DNA from: Candidatus Saccharimonadota bacterium
GTDB lineage: Bacteria > Vulcanimicrobiota > Xenobia > Xenobiales > Xenobiaceae
Assembly (NCBI GenBank): GCA_004554425.1
Contig: SFMI01000005.1
Location: 1 to 61,019, forward strand
DNA length: 61,019 nt
Direction of reading: 5' to 3'
The notes beneath the pieces are model-generated. The model searched no databases, was not told the origin of the DNA, and was given only the letters and a program-made list of their open reading frames with translations. Below are positions 35,426 to 44,684 of this stretch, in pieces. The position numbers were made by a program, and so were the translations under genes. Position 1 is the first letter of the stretch. Every line of letters begins with the position of its first letter.

Positions 35426-36607
35426 TTAAGTCTCGTCTGTTTCGGCTTTTGCTTCAATTTCCTTGTAGTTGGCTGGCTCGGCAAAAAGCGCTTCTAAGAA
35501 AAGATCGGGATCAAATTCGCGCAAATCGTCGGCCCCTTCTCCTACGCCTATATAACGCACTGGTAAGTGGAACTCTTCTCCAACGGCAATGACCACTCCG
35601 CCTTTGCCTGTTCCATCTAATTTGCACATAACTACACCGGTCAGCTCTGCGGCGCGGTTAAAGACTTTGGCTTGCTCTAAAGCATTTTGGCCAGTTGTGG
35701 CGTCAACCACCAACCAAGTCTCGTGCGGAGCTCCCGGGCAAGCCTTATCGCATACGCGCCTGATTTTGCCCAACTCTTCCATAAGGTTGACTTTGTTATG
35801 CAAGCGACCAGCCGTATCAATAATGACTAAGTCGCACCCGCGTGCTTGGGCCGCTTTTATAGCATCGAAAACAACTGCGCTGGGATCGGAGCCTTCTTGA
35901 TGACTAACTACATCAACGCCGATCTTTTCTGCCCAGGATTGGAGTTGATCTATAGCTGCTGCTCTGAAGGTGTCGGCAGCGGCCAAAATGACTTTATGAC
36001 CGTCAGCCTTGAATTTCGCAGCCAATTTGGCCGCCGTGGTAGTTTTACCGACGCCATTGACGCCGACCATCATGACGACTTTAAGTTCGCCAGGATGCAA
36101 GTCTAAGCCGCATTTTTCACCTTTGTGTTGGCGCAATATGTCGCCTAAAATCGATTTCATTTCAGTCAGCAAATCGTTAGGCTGCGTAATTTTCTTGCTC
36201 TTTTGAGCTTTCTTAAGTCTGTCGAGAATATCCGCCGAAGCTGTCAGTCCCACGTCCGCTGTCAACAAGATGCTCTCCAGCTCGTCCCAAAAATCTTCGT
36301 CAATTTTATTGGATGAGGAAAACAAACCACTGACACGGTTGACAAATTGACGACGTGTCTTATCTAATCCTTGAGCCATTTTGTTAAACCAAGGATCGAC
36401 GGGGGTTAAGGCCAGCTCTTTGGCACTGTCTAAGAAGCCGCGTAAGCCTTTTTTACTGCTTGGCTCAGGGGATTCCGTTGCTGAACTGGGCTCAGATACT
36501 GACACTTCAGAAGTTGCTGGAGCTTCTGAAGCTGCTGGAGCCGTTTGTTCTGGGCTGTTTGGGGTGGAAACTTTTTCTTCTTTATTGCGTTTGAACCAAT
36601 TAAACAT
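35426..36607 (-). CDS. ftsY: Signal recognition particle receptor FtsY
   Basis: 393-residue SRP GTPase at the inner membrane, targeting nascent membrane proteins to the translocon. An acidic Ala/Ser/Pro-rich N-terminus (residues 8-55) is followed by the N domain and the G domain with GVNGVGKTTTAAKLA, DTFRAAAIDQL, DTAGRL and CKLDGTGKGG. The start has the conserved-looking MFNWFKRNK membrane-binding helix and an AGGAA SD. Full length; the first gene of a minus-strand run with yjjP, yjjB and the HD gene. Confidence 0.96.
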   Translation of the reverse strand: MFNWFKRNKEEKVSTPNSPEQTAPAASEAPATSEVSVSEPSSATESPEPSSKKGLRGFLDSAKELALTPVDPWFNKMAQGLDKTRRQFVNRVSGLFSSSNKIDEDFWDELESILLTADVGLTASADILDRLKKAQKSKKITQPNDLLTEMKSILGDILRQHKGEKCGLDLHPGELKVVMMVGVNGVGKTTTAAKLAAKFKADGHKVILAAADTFRAAAIDQLQSWAEKIGVDVVSHQEGSDPSAVVFDAIKAAQARGCDLVIIDTAGRLHNKVNLMEELGKIRRVCDKACPGAPHETWLVVDATTGQNALEQAKVFNRAAELTGVVMCKLDGTGKGGVVIAVGEEFHLPVRYIGVGEGADDLREFDPDLFLEALFAEPANYKEIEAKAETDET

Positions 36608-36838
36608 AATATTCCTATTAAAGTAGTAGTGAATCTTCTTTTGGATAAACTCAAAACCAACTGTCTATTTATCTTTGTATTAGTATAAGCGTAAAAGCGA
36701 AACTTACTAGACTTTGTATTTTGACCCAATGCATCTTTTTGCCTGCTCTTTTTGCATAAAAGGGGGGAGACCTTTGATTGTATGGCAAATAAAGCAGGCA
36801 ATTTTTTAACTTGTCATGTCGTAGAAAGGGGCCATATT

Positions 36839-37492
36839 ATGGGCATTCTAACTCCGTTAGTCTTTGTTGGAGCGGATAAAGCGGCTTTAATTAAGAAAAG
36901 TATTCTTACTCCTCCAGATCCGTCTATATTGCCCTGGTCTCCTATGCCTAAACTGGACGAAAAAGCCATAGAACTTAAAGAACGTCAGGAAGAGGTTAAA
37001 AAACAACAGGAAGCCCAGCGGGCTGAAGCGGCTCAATATGCTTATTCTCAATCTGGCTGGGAGAACCGTCCTTCATTGTTTGGCAATGCTGTTGGCAAAT
37101 CGGAAGCTACTACGAAAAACTCGGGAGGATTCGCTTTCTCTTCGTCAGCTCCAGCTCGCAAGCCTAATTTGAGCGGAGCATTGCGCAAACTGGAAGAAGC
37201 CCGTCCGCAAACGGCTCCTATAAATTTGCCTGATTCGGAAGTCCCTCCGGGATTTGCCGATCTTACCGATTCGGAAATGCCTCCTGGTTTTGCTGATATT
37301 GAGCGCAAGGCTGAAATAAAAAAACAGGCTGAGGCTGGTATATTTGGCCGCGTAGAAGGAGCTCCTAGACGTCGTCCTCGCAATGAAGATCGAGACGAAA
37401 GAGACAGAACGTCTTCTGAACGTCATCGCCGTGCCTCTCGCAATCAGGAAATAAATTTGAATTTTTTGAAAACTCAAGTGTTCGGCAACTAA
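36839..37492 (+). CDS. Unrecognised low-complexity protein
   Basis: 217 residues from ATG 36839, chosen for AAAGGGG 7 nt upstream; an in-frame ATG at 36782 with a GGGGGGAG run upstream is a possible alternative. The protein is rich in Glu, Lys, Arg, Ala and Pro with a coiled-coil-like stretch near residues 45-75. A tandem motif DSEVPPGFADL / DSEMPPGFADI is conspicuous in the middle. The C-terminus is strongly basic and Arg/Asp-rich (RRRPRNEDRDERDR). It has no signal peptide or membrane helix. It is 30 bp upstream of the copper ATPase gene and divergent from ftsY. Function unknown. Confidence 0.65.
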   Translation: MGILTPLVFVGADKAALIKKSILTPPDPSILPWSPMPKLDEKAIELKERQEEVKKQQEAQRAEAAQYAYSQSGWENRPSLFGNAVGKSEATTKNSGGFAFSSSAPARKPNLSGALRKLEEARPQTAPINLPDSEVPPGFADLTDSEMPPGFADIERKAEIKKQAEAGIFGRVEGAPRRRPRNEDRDERDRTSSERHRRASRNQEINLNFLKTQVFGN

Positions 37493-37522
37493 TTTTTGCA
37501 TTTCTAAAGGAAAAAATCGGAT

Positions 37523-40189
37523 ATGGCTGCCAGAGGGGATAAATTTCTTATTACCGGCATGGCTTGTGCTGCTTGCCAAGCCCACGTTAGCAAGGCTATC
37601 TCTGCTTTGGAGGGAGTAGCGCAAGCTGACGTCAATTTACTTTCTAGCACGGCGAGAGTCTTCTATAAAGATAAACCTTGCCAAACTGAAGTAATTAAAG
37701 CTATACAAGGAGCTGGATATCAGGCCGAACTTTTAAAAGATGAAGGCGTTTGGCAAGCAAGCAGCCGCCAAAGACGCTCTGAAGCAGCTAAAAATGAACA
37801 GCGCTCTCTGGCTATACGTTGCATTTGTACTTTCATATTTTTGCTGCCCTTGCTAGCTTGCAGTACTTCAGTCATGTTTGGCTGGCCTATAGACATTTTA
37901 AGCATGGTTCCCGAACCTACAATTTTATGGTTTGTAGTGTTTCAATGTGCTTTGGCTTTGTTGGCCATGCTGATAAATGGAAAAATTTTTGTCAGCGGTT
38001 TTAAGAGCTTACTTTCTGGAGCACCCAATATGGACGCTCTTGTTTGTATGGGAACGCTAGCCTCTTTTGCTTACAGCGTGTTCAATTTGTGGTCTATCGA
38101 CAAGATTCTGGGCTTGATTTCTGCTTCGAAGTTAGACAGTGTCGCTTTCTTAGTTGAAACTTTGCATCAATCCCTTTCGGCCACTTATTTTGACAGTTGC
38201 GCTTTTATACTTTTCTTTGTCACGTTGGGCAAATATTTAGAAGGCAGGGCTAAAGCTAAAACTTCTTTAGCTTTAGAAAAATTAGCCGATTTAGCTCCCA
38301 AAACTGCACTAATCAAAAAAGCGGACGGTTCGGAAGAAGAGCGCCAGGTGGGCTTAGTTTCGGTAGGAGATACTATCGTTATGAAACCGGGCTGGACTGT
38401 ACCTGTAGATGGTATTATTGTTTCCGGCTCCAGCTCTTTAGACGAATCGGCTCTAACTGGAGAAAGCTTACCTGTAGTTAAACAAGTTGGCGACGTGGCT
38501 CTTTCTGGTTCAATCAATTGTGAAGGACGTTTCGAATTTGTCGCGTCTCAAGTGGGAGCCGATACTACTTTAGCTCAGATAATTCGCTTAGTAGATGAAG
38601 CTTCTAATTCTAAAGCTCCCAGTGCTCGCTTGGCCGATAAGGTCAGTAGCGTTTTTGTACCTATCGTTTTTGCTTTGGCACTGATAACCGGTTTGCTTTG
38701 GTATTATGTGCCTCTGTGGTTAGATTTGCCTGAATCAGTTTATTGGGGAACCGCTTTAAAATATGCTGTATCCGTTTTGGTTGTCGCTTGTCCTTGCGCT
38801 TTAGGATTAGCTTCGCCAGTAGCTATTATGGTCGGCATGGGCAGAGCGGCTCAGTTCGGTATTTTGGTACGTAATGCTCAAAGCTTGGAGGAGCTGAGTG
38901 CAGCCAAAGCGGTTATCTTTGATAAAACGGGTACACTTACCGAGGGTAAACCGGCCATTATCGATTATCAGACTTTTTGTGAAGATAAATATAACCGCGA
39001 TCAAGTGCTGACTTATGCCATGTCTTTGGAGCAAAGCAGTAGTCATCCTTTGGCTGTAGCTGTCACCAAAGCTGCTCAAGATAAAGGCTTAAGCGCTCTG
39101 CCAATAGATAATTTTAAAGAAGTGGTGGGCGGCGGTGTCGAAGCTCTGATTGAAAAACAAATCTGGAAAATTGGCAGTCGTGGCTACATGGCTAAGAGCA
39201 TTATGTCTGATTGTAGCTCCGGCAAGTTGCAACATATTAACGAGTATGAAGCTCAGGGCTATAGCATTCTTTATTTAGCTAATCAAAAAGACAATCTGGT
39301 CGGTATTATTGTTTTGGCCGACCAACTTCGCCCCGACAGTGTGGAAGCTGTACAAAGTTTACACGAATTGGGCATTAAAGCTATAGTTCTCACTGGTGAC
39401 AGAAAACAAGCCGCCGAGCGAATTGCCGAACAAGTAAAAGCTGATGCCCTTTATGCCGAGGTCTTACCCAGTCAAAAAGCTGATGTCGTAAAAAAATATA
39501 AAACTGAAGCGGGTAAAATTATTCTCGTCGGGGATGGCATCAATGACGCACCTGCTTTGAAAATTGCTGATGTAGGCGTGGCTATAGGTACCGGTATTGA
39601 TATCGCTGTTGAGGCGGCGGATGTCGTCTTAATGAAAAATTCTTTGTTAGATGTTGTCCGGGCTATTGAATTAAGTAAAGCTGTTTTAGGCAACATACGC
39701 CAAAATTTATTTTGGGCCTTCGCTTATAATGTATTGGCTATTCCTGTAGCAGCTGGACTTTTCAGCGGTTGGGGTATTGAGCTTACTCCCTCTTTGGCCG
39801 CTTTAGCTATGAGCTTAAGTTCGGTAACTGTGGTTGGCAACGCTTTGCGTCTTAATGGTTTTTACCCTGGCCTTATAGCTAAAGTAAAGCATAACCGCTC
39901 TGCTAGCTCTGAGAAGACAGAGGCTACGCTTTTGCAAAATGAAAATAAAAAACAAATTGATGCGGAGGAAAAAGTGATGACTAAAATTCTTTATGTCGAT
40001 GGAATGATGTGCGAAAAATGTGAGATGCATGTTACCAGAGCTCTGGAAAGCATTGAAGGCGTGAAAATAAGCCGTATCGAGCGTGAGCAAAAGATAGTCG
40101 CTGTGGAGCTTAGTCGTGAAGTTACGGACGAAATTTTGCGTGAAGCGGTAGAAAAAGCTGGTTATAAGGTAGAGAATATCGTCGGCTAA
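37523..40189 (+). CDS. copA: P1B copper-transporting ATPase with C-terminal CopZ-like domain
   Basis: 888-residue Cu(I)-ATPase of the inner membrane. The N-terminal HMA domain has GMACAACQAHV (CxxC), followed by eight membrane segments, the CPC motif in ACPCALGLASP, DKTGTLTEG with the phosphorylated Asp, and GDGINDAPAL. After the last membrane segments a Lys/Glu linker leads to a second HMA domain starting at Met819, with CEKC. Metal-binding domains at the very C-terminus of this ATPase class are uncommon, and here a good SD and an in-frame ATG precede it (39964-39979), as if copA and copZ had fused. SD AAAGGAAAA precedes ATG 37523. Full length. Confidence 0.94.
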   Translation: MAARGDKFLITGMACAACQAHVSKAISALEGVAQADVNLLSSTARVFYKDKPCQTEVIKAIQGAGYQAELLKDEGVWQASSRQRRSEAAKNEQRSLAIRCICTFIFLLPLLACSTSVMFGWPIDILSMVPEPTILWFVVFQCALALLAMLINGKIFVSGFKSLLSGAPNMDALVCMGTLASFAYSVFNLWSIDKILGLISASKLDSVAFLVETLHQSLSATYFDSCAFILFFVTLGKYLEGRAKAKTSLALEKLADLAPKTALIKKADGSEEERQVGLVSVGDTIVMKPGWTVPVDGIIVSGSSSLDESALTGESLPVVKQVGDVALSGSINCEGRFEFVASQVGADTTLAQIIRLVDEASNSKAPSARLADKVSSVFVPIVFALALITGLLWYYVPLWLDLPESVYWGTALKYAVSVLVVACPCALGLASPVAIMVGMGRAAQFGILVRNAQSLEELSAAKAVIFDKTGTLTEGKPAIIDYQTFCEDKYNRDQVLTYAMSLEQSSSHPLAVAVTKAAQDKGLSALPIDNFKEVVGGGVEALIEKQIWKIGSRGYMAKSIMSDCSSGKLQHINEYEAQGYSILYLANQKDNLVGIIVLADQLRPDSVEAVQSLHELGIKAIVLTGDRKQAAERIAEQVKADALYAEVLPSQKADVVKKYKTEAGKIILVGDGINDAPALKIADVGVAIGTGIDIAVEAADVVLMKNSLLDVVRAIELSKAVLGNIRQNLFWAFAYNVLAIPVAAGLFSGWGIELTPSLAALAMSLSSVTVVGNALRLNGFYPGLIAKVKHNRSASSEKTEATLLQNENKKQIDAEEKVMTKILYVDGMMCEKCEMHVTRALESIEGVKISRIEREQKIVAVELSREVTDEILREAVEKAGYKVENIVG
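39964..39979 (+). promoter_or_regulatory. Internal SD and in-frame ATG inside copA
   Basis: GGAGG at 39964-39968 stands 8 nt before an ATG at 39977, in frame with copA (codon 819). Initiation here would make a separate 70-residue CopZ-like chaperone (39977-40189) with the CxxC copper-binding site. Confidence 0.5.
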
Positions 40190-40212
40190 CTCCCGGTATC
40201 TTAAGTAGGTTT

Positions 40213-40271
40213 GCCAACTTTTTGGGCGAAAATAGGCAGGAAATCGTTTATGGACGCCCTAAAAAGTTGGC
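40213..40271 (+). terminator. Hairpin between copA and glyA
   Basis: Arms 40213-40228 and 40255-40271 pair over 16 bp with one bulged A and a 26-nt loop. It lies between the copA stop and the glyA SD (CGGAGGG about 14 nt later); no strong T-run follows, so it may be a leader structure for glyA rather than a terminator. Confidence 0.55.
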
Positions 40272-40302
40272 CTTTCATTAAAATCGGAGGGTAGAGCGCG
40301 AT

Positions 40303-41574
40303 ATGTTAAAGCACATTTGGTCAGTCGATCCCGAAGTAGCTCAGGCTATTTATAACGAAACTTGCCGCCAGGCTGAAACTTTGGAGATGATCGCTTCGGA
40401 AAATTTTGTCAGTGAAGCTGTTTTAGAAGCTCAGGGCAGCGTTTTAACTAACAAATATGCCGAAGGATATCCCGGTAAGCGCTACTACGGCGGCTGCGAA
40501 AATGTTGATATTATCGAAAATTTGGCTAGAGAACGTGCCTGCGCTATTTTTGGCGCCGATCATGCCAATGTACAGCCTCATTCTGGATCTTCTGCCAACT
40601 TAGCGGCCTATTATTCGATTGCTTCCCATGGCGACACTATTATGGGTATGGCTTTAGCCCATGGAGGTCACCTTACTCATGGTCATAAAGTCAATTTTAG
40701 TGGCTCTCATTTTAACGTTGTTCAGTATGGCTTAAATCCTGAAACTGAGCTTATCGACTATGAAGCTATGCGCAAGTTAGCTTTAGAAGCTAAGCCTAAA
40801 GTTATTTTGGCCGGTTCGAGCGCCTATCCCAGGGAAATAGACTTTGCTCCTTTTAGAGCTGTGGCCGATGAAGTAGGGGCCAAGCTTATGGTAGATATGG
40901 CTCACTTCGCTGGTTTAGTCGCGGCCGGTTTGCATCAAAATCCTGTGCCCGTAGCCGATATTGTAACTACCACAACTCACAAAACTTTACGCGGCCCGCG
41001 TGGTGGCATGATCTTGTGCAAAGCTGAGTTGGCCAAAGCTGTAGACAAAAATGTTTTCCCTGGCTATCAGGGCGGCCCCTTGGAACATGTTATTGCTGGT
41101 AAAGCTGTCGCTTTTAAAGAAGCTCAGAAAGAATCATTTAAAGAATATCAGCGTCATATTGTGGCTAATGCTAGGGCTTTGGCCAAAGTATTGGCCGATG
41201 GTGGAGCTCGTTTAATTTCTGGTGGTACTGATACGCACCTGATTTTGGTTGACGTAACTCCTTTGGGCTTAACCGGCCGCGAAGCTGAAAACGCCTTACA
41301 TAAGGCTGGCATTACTGTCAACAAAAATGCCATACCTTTCGATAGCAATCCTCCCGCTATTACCAGTGGCATTCGTTTAGGCACTCCGGCTCTAACAACT
41401 CGCGGTATGAATGTTAACCAAATGGAGCGTATCGGAGCTTGGATTTTAGAAATTTTGAGCGCTCCTCAGGACGAGAATTTAGCTGCTAAAGTGCGCCGTG
41501 AGATAGGAGAACTTTGTCAAGAGTTCCCTCTTTATGCTCAACGTTTGCAAGACGATCACTGCGGCGATGCTTAA
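40303..41574 (+). CDS. glyA: Serine hydroxymethyltransferase
   Basis: 423-residue PLP enzyme interconverting serine and glycine with tetrahydrofolate. Conserved features: [28 protein letters not shown], the PLP lysine in [14 protein letters not shown], and [20 protein letters not shown] 40303 has CGGAGGG upstream. It follows copA across a strong hairpin and precedes arcC across another. Full length. Confidence 0.97.
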   Translation: MLKHIWSVDPEVAQAIYNETCRQAETLEMIASENFVSEAVLEAQGSVLTNKYAEGYPGKRYYGGCENVDIIENLARERACAIFGADHANVQPHSGSSANLAAYYSIASHGDTIMGMALAHGGHLTHGHKVNFSGSHFNVVQYGLNPETELIDYEAMRKLALEAKPKVILAGSSAYPREIDFAPFRAVADEVGAKLMVDMAHFAGLVAAGLHQNPVPVADIVTTTTHKTLRGPRGGMILCKAELAKAVDKNVFPGYQGGPLEHVIAGKAVAFKEAQKESFKEYQRHIVANARALAKVLADGGARLISGGTDTHLILVDVTPLGLTGREAENALHKAGITVNKNAIPFDSNPPAITSGIRLGTPALTTRGMNVNQMERIGAWILEILSAPQDENLAAKVRREIGELCQEFPLYAQRLQDDHCGDA

Positions 41575-41620
41575 TCGTTGAAAATTACTCTTTTTAGCTT
41601 TTACAAGAAGGCTGCCTAGA

Positions 41621-41675
41621 GCCCCTTATCTTGCCAGCATTATGCAAATATAAGGCTGGCTTTGGGGCAGTTTTC
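41621..41675 (+). terminator. Two-stem hairpin between glyA and arcC
   Basis: Outer GCCCC (41621-41625) with GGGGC, inner GCCAGC (41633-41638) with GCTGGC (41655-41660), then AGTTTTCT. The loop region can also form CTTATCTTGC with GCAAATATAAG, so alternative folds are possible. Confidence 0.55.
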
Positions 41676-41729
41676 TAAGTATAAAAGCAAGTATCTTATG
41701 CTTTTAATATCCTTTCGGAGGTCCTTAAT

Positions 41730-42671
41730 ATGTCTCGCGTGGCCGTAGTAGCCGTAGGCGGCAACTCTTTAATTAAAGATAAACAGCACCAAACCGTACC
41801 CGATCAGTACAACGCTGTGTGCGAAACTGTTTCCCATGTAGTCAATATGATTGAAGACGGTTGGGAAGTAGTTCTTACTCATGGCAACGGCCCTCAGGTT
41901 GGCTTTATTTTGTTGCGCAGCGAAACCGCTCACGAAGCTATTCACACTGTGCCCGTCGACTCTGCTGTGGCCGATACTCAAGGTGCTATCGGTTATCAGT
42001 TCCAAATGGCTTTGCACAATGAATTCTTGAAGCGCGGCTTAAACAAAGGTTGCGCTACTTTAGTCACGCAAGTTGTAGTAGGAGCTGACGATCCCGCTTT
42101 CCACAATCCTACTAAGCCTGTCGGTCCTTTCATGGATGAAGCTCAAGCCAAGCAGCGCCATGAAGCTGACGGTTGGGATGTCATGGAAGATGCCGGCCGC
42201 GGTTGGCGTCGTGTAGTAGCTTCTCCTAAGCCTCAGAAGATTGTGGAATTGGAATCTATTCGCGCTTTGATTAACGCCGGTCAAGTAGTGATCGCCGTTG
42301 GTGGTGGCGGTGTGCCCGTTGTCGAAAAAGACGGACGTTATACTGGTGTAGCGGCTGTTATAGATAAAGACTACGCTTCCGGTCTTTTGGCAGCCAATTT
42401 GGATGTAGACTCTTTCATTATCTCTACGGCTGTAGACAAGGTTTACATCAATTTCGGCAAGCCTAACCAGCAAGCTCTCGACACTGTTACTATTTCCGAA
42501 GCTAAAAAGTACATGGCCGAAGGACAGTTTGCCAAGGGCAGCATGGCCCCCAAGGTAGAAGCGGCCATCAAGTTCTTGGAAGCTGGCGGCAAAGAAGCCA
42601 TCATTACCAATCCTGAAAACTTGAGCAAAGCTGTCAAAGGCTTAGCCGGAACTCGCTTTGTAAAAGACTAA
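41730..42671 (+). CDS. arcC: Carbamate kinase
   Basis: 313-residue carbamate kinase, making ATP from carbamoyl phosphate in arginine or purine/urea-type fermentation. Family motifs: VVAVGGNSLI, THGNGPQVG, DTQGAIGY, VIAVGGGGVPV, and VIDKDYASGLLA. SD GGAGG precedes ATG 41730. No arcA/arcB genes are in view, so the carbamoyl phosphate source (arginine, agmatine, citrulline or oxamate routes) cannot be told. A T-rich terminator follows. Confidence 0.97.
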   Translation: MSRVAVVAVGGNSLIKDKQHQTVPDQYNAVCETVSHVVNMIEDGWEVVLTHGNGPQVGFILLRSETAHEAIHTVPVDSAVADTQGAIGYQFQMALHNEFLKRGLNKGCATLVTQVVVGADDPAFHNPTKPVGPFMDEAQAKQRHEADGWDVMEDAGRGWRRVVASPKPQKIVELESIRALINAGQVVIAVGGGGVPVVEKDGRYTGVAAVIDKDYASGLLAANLDVDSFIISTAVDKVYINFGKPNQQALDTVTISEAKKYMAEGQFAKGSMAPKVEAAIKFLEAGGKEAIITNPENLSKAVKGLAGTRFVKD

Positions 42672-42695
42672 TTCTTAAGCGTTAGGCGATACAAT

Positions 42696-42734
42696 AAGGC
42701 TATTCTGCATTGTTGGAATAGTCTTGTTTTTTTT
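42696..42734 (+). terminator. Intrinsic terminator of arcC
   Basis: Arms 42696-42705 and 42716-42725 pair over 10 bp (one G-T), then a G and a run of eight T. It lies 25 bp past the arcC stop. Confidence 0.85.
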
Positions 42735-42749
42735 GATAACTTATAGGTA

Positions 42750-42778
42750 TTTAAATGGTAATAACTTTTAAGTATAAT
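42750..42778 (+). promoter_or_regulatory. Promoter of the HigBA-like locus
   Basis: TTTAAA (42750-42755), a 17-bp spacer and TATAAT (42773-42778). It ends 19 bp upstream of the toxin start codon, as expected for an autoregulated toxin-antitoxin operon. Confidence 0.65.
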
Positions 42779-42797
42779 AGCAGTAGAAAATATATAA

Positions 42798-43156
42798 ATG
42801 AAGAGTGCTTTGCATAATATTAATTTTTACCGTGACAAGAGTTGTCGAGAACCAGTACTTGAATATTTGGAAGAATTGGCCGCCAGAAAGGACAAGGACA
42901 GCAGAATAAAACTAAATAAAATAAATGATTTCGGTACGGTACTCAAGCCGGTGAGCCTTATATAAAATATCTAGGTGATGATATTTGGGAATTGAGACCA
43001 CTGCGAGATAGGATTATTTTTGTAAGTTGGATTAATGGAAGTTATGTTTTGCTTCACTGTTTTGTCAAGAAAATACAAAAAACTCCCAAGCGAGAATTGG
43101 AAAAAGCTAAATGTGAACTTGTTGATTTAAAGGCAAGGAGTGGTCAATATGAATGA
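42798..43156 (+). pseudogene. HigB/RelE-type toxin gene, frameshifted
   Basis: Reading from ATG 42798, the first 44 codons fit a RelE/HigB toxin start (LHNINFYRDKSCREPVLEYL). The frame then breaks within a GGTACGGTAC tandem duplication (42933-42942) and meets a stop soon after. In another frame the body continues with GDDIWELRPLRDRIIFVSW and VLLHCFVKKIQKTPKRELE, the typical ELR, LHxFxKK and TP landmarks. Removing one GGTAC copy restores one uninterrupted frame reading NDFGTQAGEPYIKYLG. The coding end at 43156 overlaps the antitoxin start by 8 bp. The gene is therefore a recent frameshift allele (or a sequencing artefact), probably giving no functional toxin. Confidence 0.85.
42933..42942 (+). 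repeat. 5-bp tandem duplication (GGTAC) x2
   Basis: Two adjacent GGTAC units. Deleting one restores the toxin frame exactly, so this is the inactivating event. Confidence 0.85.
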
Positions 43157-43466
43157 GCATAAAAATATTCAAGAAGAAATTAATGGTGCCATTGGAAGCA
43201 ATTGGAAAGAAGTGAGAGCAAAGTTATTTGCTTCGGAAGAAATTGTCGAAAGTGATTTACGAGTAGCTCTCATTGGAGAAATTATCAAGGCTAGGCAAGA
43301 GAAGGGGATTAGTCAGAAAAAGCTCGAGGAACTCAGCGGAGTAAAACAGCCTATTATCGCCAGAATGGAAAGGGGAACAACTAACCCGCAGTTGGATACC
43401 ATACTAAAAGTGCTGGCGCCTTTAGGAAAAACTTTAGCTGTCGTTCCTTTGCAAGCCGGTTCCTAG
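43149..43466 (+). CDS. HigA/XRE-type antitoxin
   Basis: 105-residue protein with an XRE helix-turn-helix: IIKARQEKGISQKKLEELSG, then KQPIIARMERGTTNPQLDTILK. This is the HigA-type DNA-binding antitoxin, normally neutralising the upstream toxin and repressing the operon. ATG 43149 is chosen because AAGGAG lies 8 nt upstream; a GTG at 43140 is an alternative. It overlaps the toxin end by 8 bp. It ends 7 bp before the convergent gspF stop. The gene itself is intact although the toxin is not. Confidence 0.9.
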   Translation: MNEHKNIQEEINGAIGSNWKEVRAKLFASEEIVESDLRVALIGEIIKARQEKGISQKKLEELSGVKQPIIARMERGTTNPQLDTILKVLAPLGKTLAVVPLQAGS

Positions 43467-43473
43467 AGCCGTT

Positions 43474-44643
43474 TTAGAGCTGAGCTGACAATTGGGAAAG
43501 CGGAAGTAAAGCGGAAATAACGACCATGCCTACCACTATACCCATAAAGAGAATAAGGCACGGCTCCAGCCAGCGAATCATAGCTTGACGACGACGAGCT
43601 AACTCTCGCTCGTAAAAGCTGGCTGCAGAAGTGAGCATTTCATCCATGTTGCCGGTCTTTTCGCCTGTTCTTAAAAATTGCTGGAGCAATGGCGGAATAA
43701 GCTGGATACGAGAAAGCGAATTGGAGAGACCGTCGCCGCGTTCAACTGCTTGCTCTACGCCGCGCAACTCTTTGTCTAAAGCGGCATTGTCTACAACTTC
43801 ACGGCTCATTTGCAAAGAACGAACCAAGGGCACGCCTGAGCTTTGTAATAATGCTAAAGTGCGAGCCCATCTGGCTAAGAGACCAGCTTTAATCATGCGC
43901 CCCAAAATGGGAAAGTTCATTTTAAGTTTATCTTTAGTCAGATTTGAAAGAGAATGGGAAATTAAGAATATAATAACTACGGCTCCACCTAAAACTGCCG
44001 GTCCCCAGCTGCGCAAAAATGTACCCGCATTGATCATTAGTTGAGTAATGGCGGGAAGCTCGTTGCCTGTGGAGTCATACATCTCTTGAATTACAGGTGT
44101 TAAAAACATAACTAAAGCAATTAAGAGTACTATCGATAAGGAAACTAATACTACAGGATAGGCTAGGGCCGATTGTAAAGCGCGACGATGCTCTATTTCA
44201 TCTTGTAAAAAGTTGGCATAGCGCTCCAAAATGACGCCGGGCTGGCCAGCTTCTTCACCGGCACTGACCATGCGTACTAACATAGGAGGAAAGATACTAT
44301 CTTCAGTAAGACTGCTAGATAAGCTTTCACCTTCACGCAAACGCACTTGCACGCGAGCTAAAGCTTTGCGCAATTTGGCACTTTCAGCCGATTCGGCTAA
44401 TGAACCCAAAGCCTCATCCATAGGAATGCCCGACTTAAGCAAAGCCGACAATTGTAAAACTGTGTAAGCCAAATCGTCATCGCCAGCTTGGCCACCCTTT
44501 GTGCCGCCGTCTTCTTCTACTTTGGTTGGAAAAATTTTGCGCTCTTTAAGCTTTTGGTGAGCTACGGCATGGGAAACTGCCGCCACCAGGCCCTTTACTT
44601 GTTTGCCTTTACTGTCGGTACCTTCGTAAGAATAAAGAGGCAT
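43474..44643 (-). CDS. gspF: Type II secretion inner-membrane platform protein GspF
   Basis: 389-residue polytopic protein. Two GspF/PilC domains: GIPMDEALGSLAE in the first and LLQSSGVPLVRSLQMSREV in the second, with three membrane segments and the loop LEPCLILFMGIVVGMVV near the end. It forms the platform that the ATPase drives. The order here is gspE then gspF on the minus strand. SD AAGGAG is 17 nt upstream, somewhat far. Last gene of the gsp run, convergent with the antitoxin gene. Confidence 0.95.
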   Translation of the reverse strand: MPLYSYEGTDSKGKQVKGLVAAVSHAVAHQKLKERKIFPTKVEEDGGTKGGQAGDDDLAYTVLQLSALLKSGIPMDEALGSLAESAESAKLRKALARVQVRLREGESLSSSLTEDSIFPPMLVRMVSAGEEAGQPGVILERYANFLQDEIEHRRALQSALAYPVVLVSLSIVLLIALVMFLTPVIQEMYDSTGNELPAITQLMINAGTFLRSWGPAVLGGAVVIIFLISHSLSNLTKDKLKMNFPILGRMIKAGLLARWARTLALLQSSGVPLVRSLQMSREVVDNAALDKELRGVEQAVERGDGLSNSLSRIQLIPPLLQQFLRTGEKTGNMDEMLTSAASFYERELARRRQAMIRWLEPCLILFMGIVVGMVVISALLPLSQLSAQL

Positions 44644-44684
44644 AGCGCTTTAATGTATTCTCCTTGAGTTTGACTCCGAAAAAA

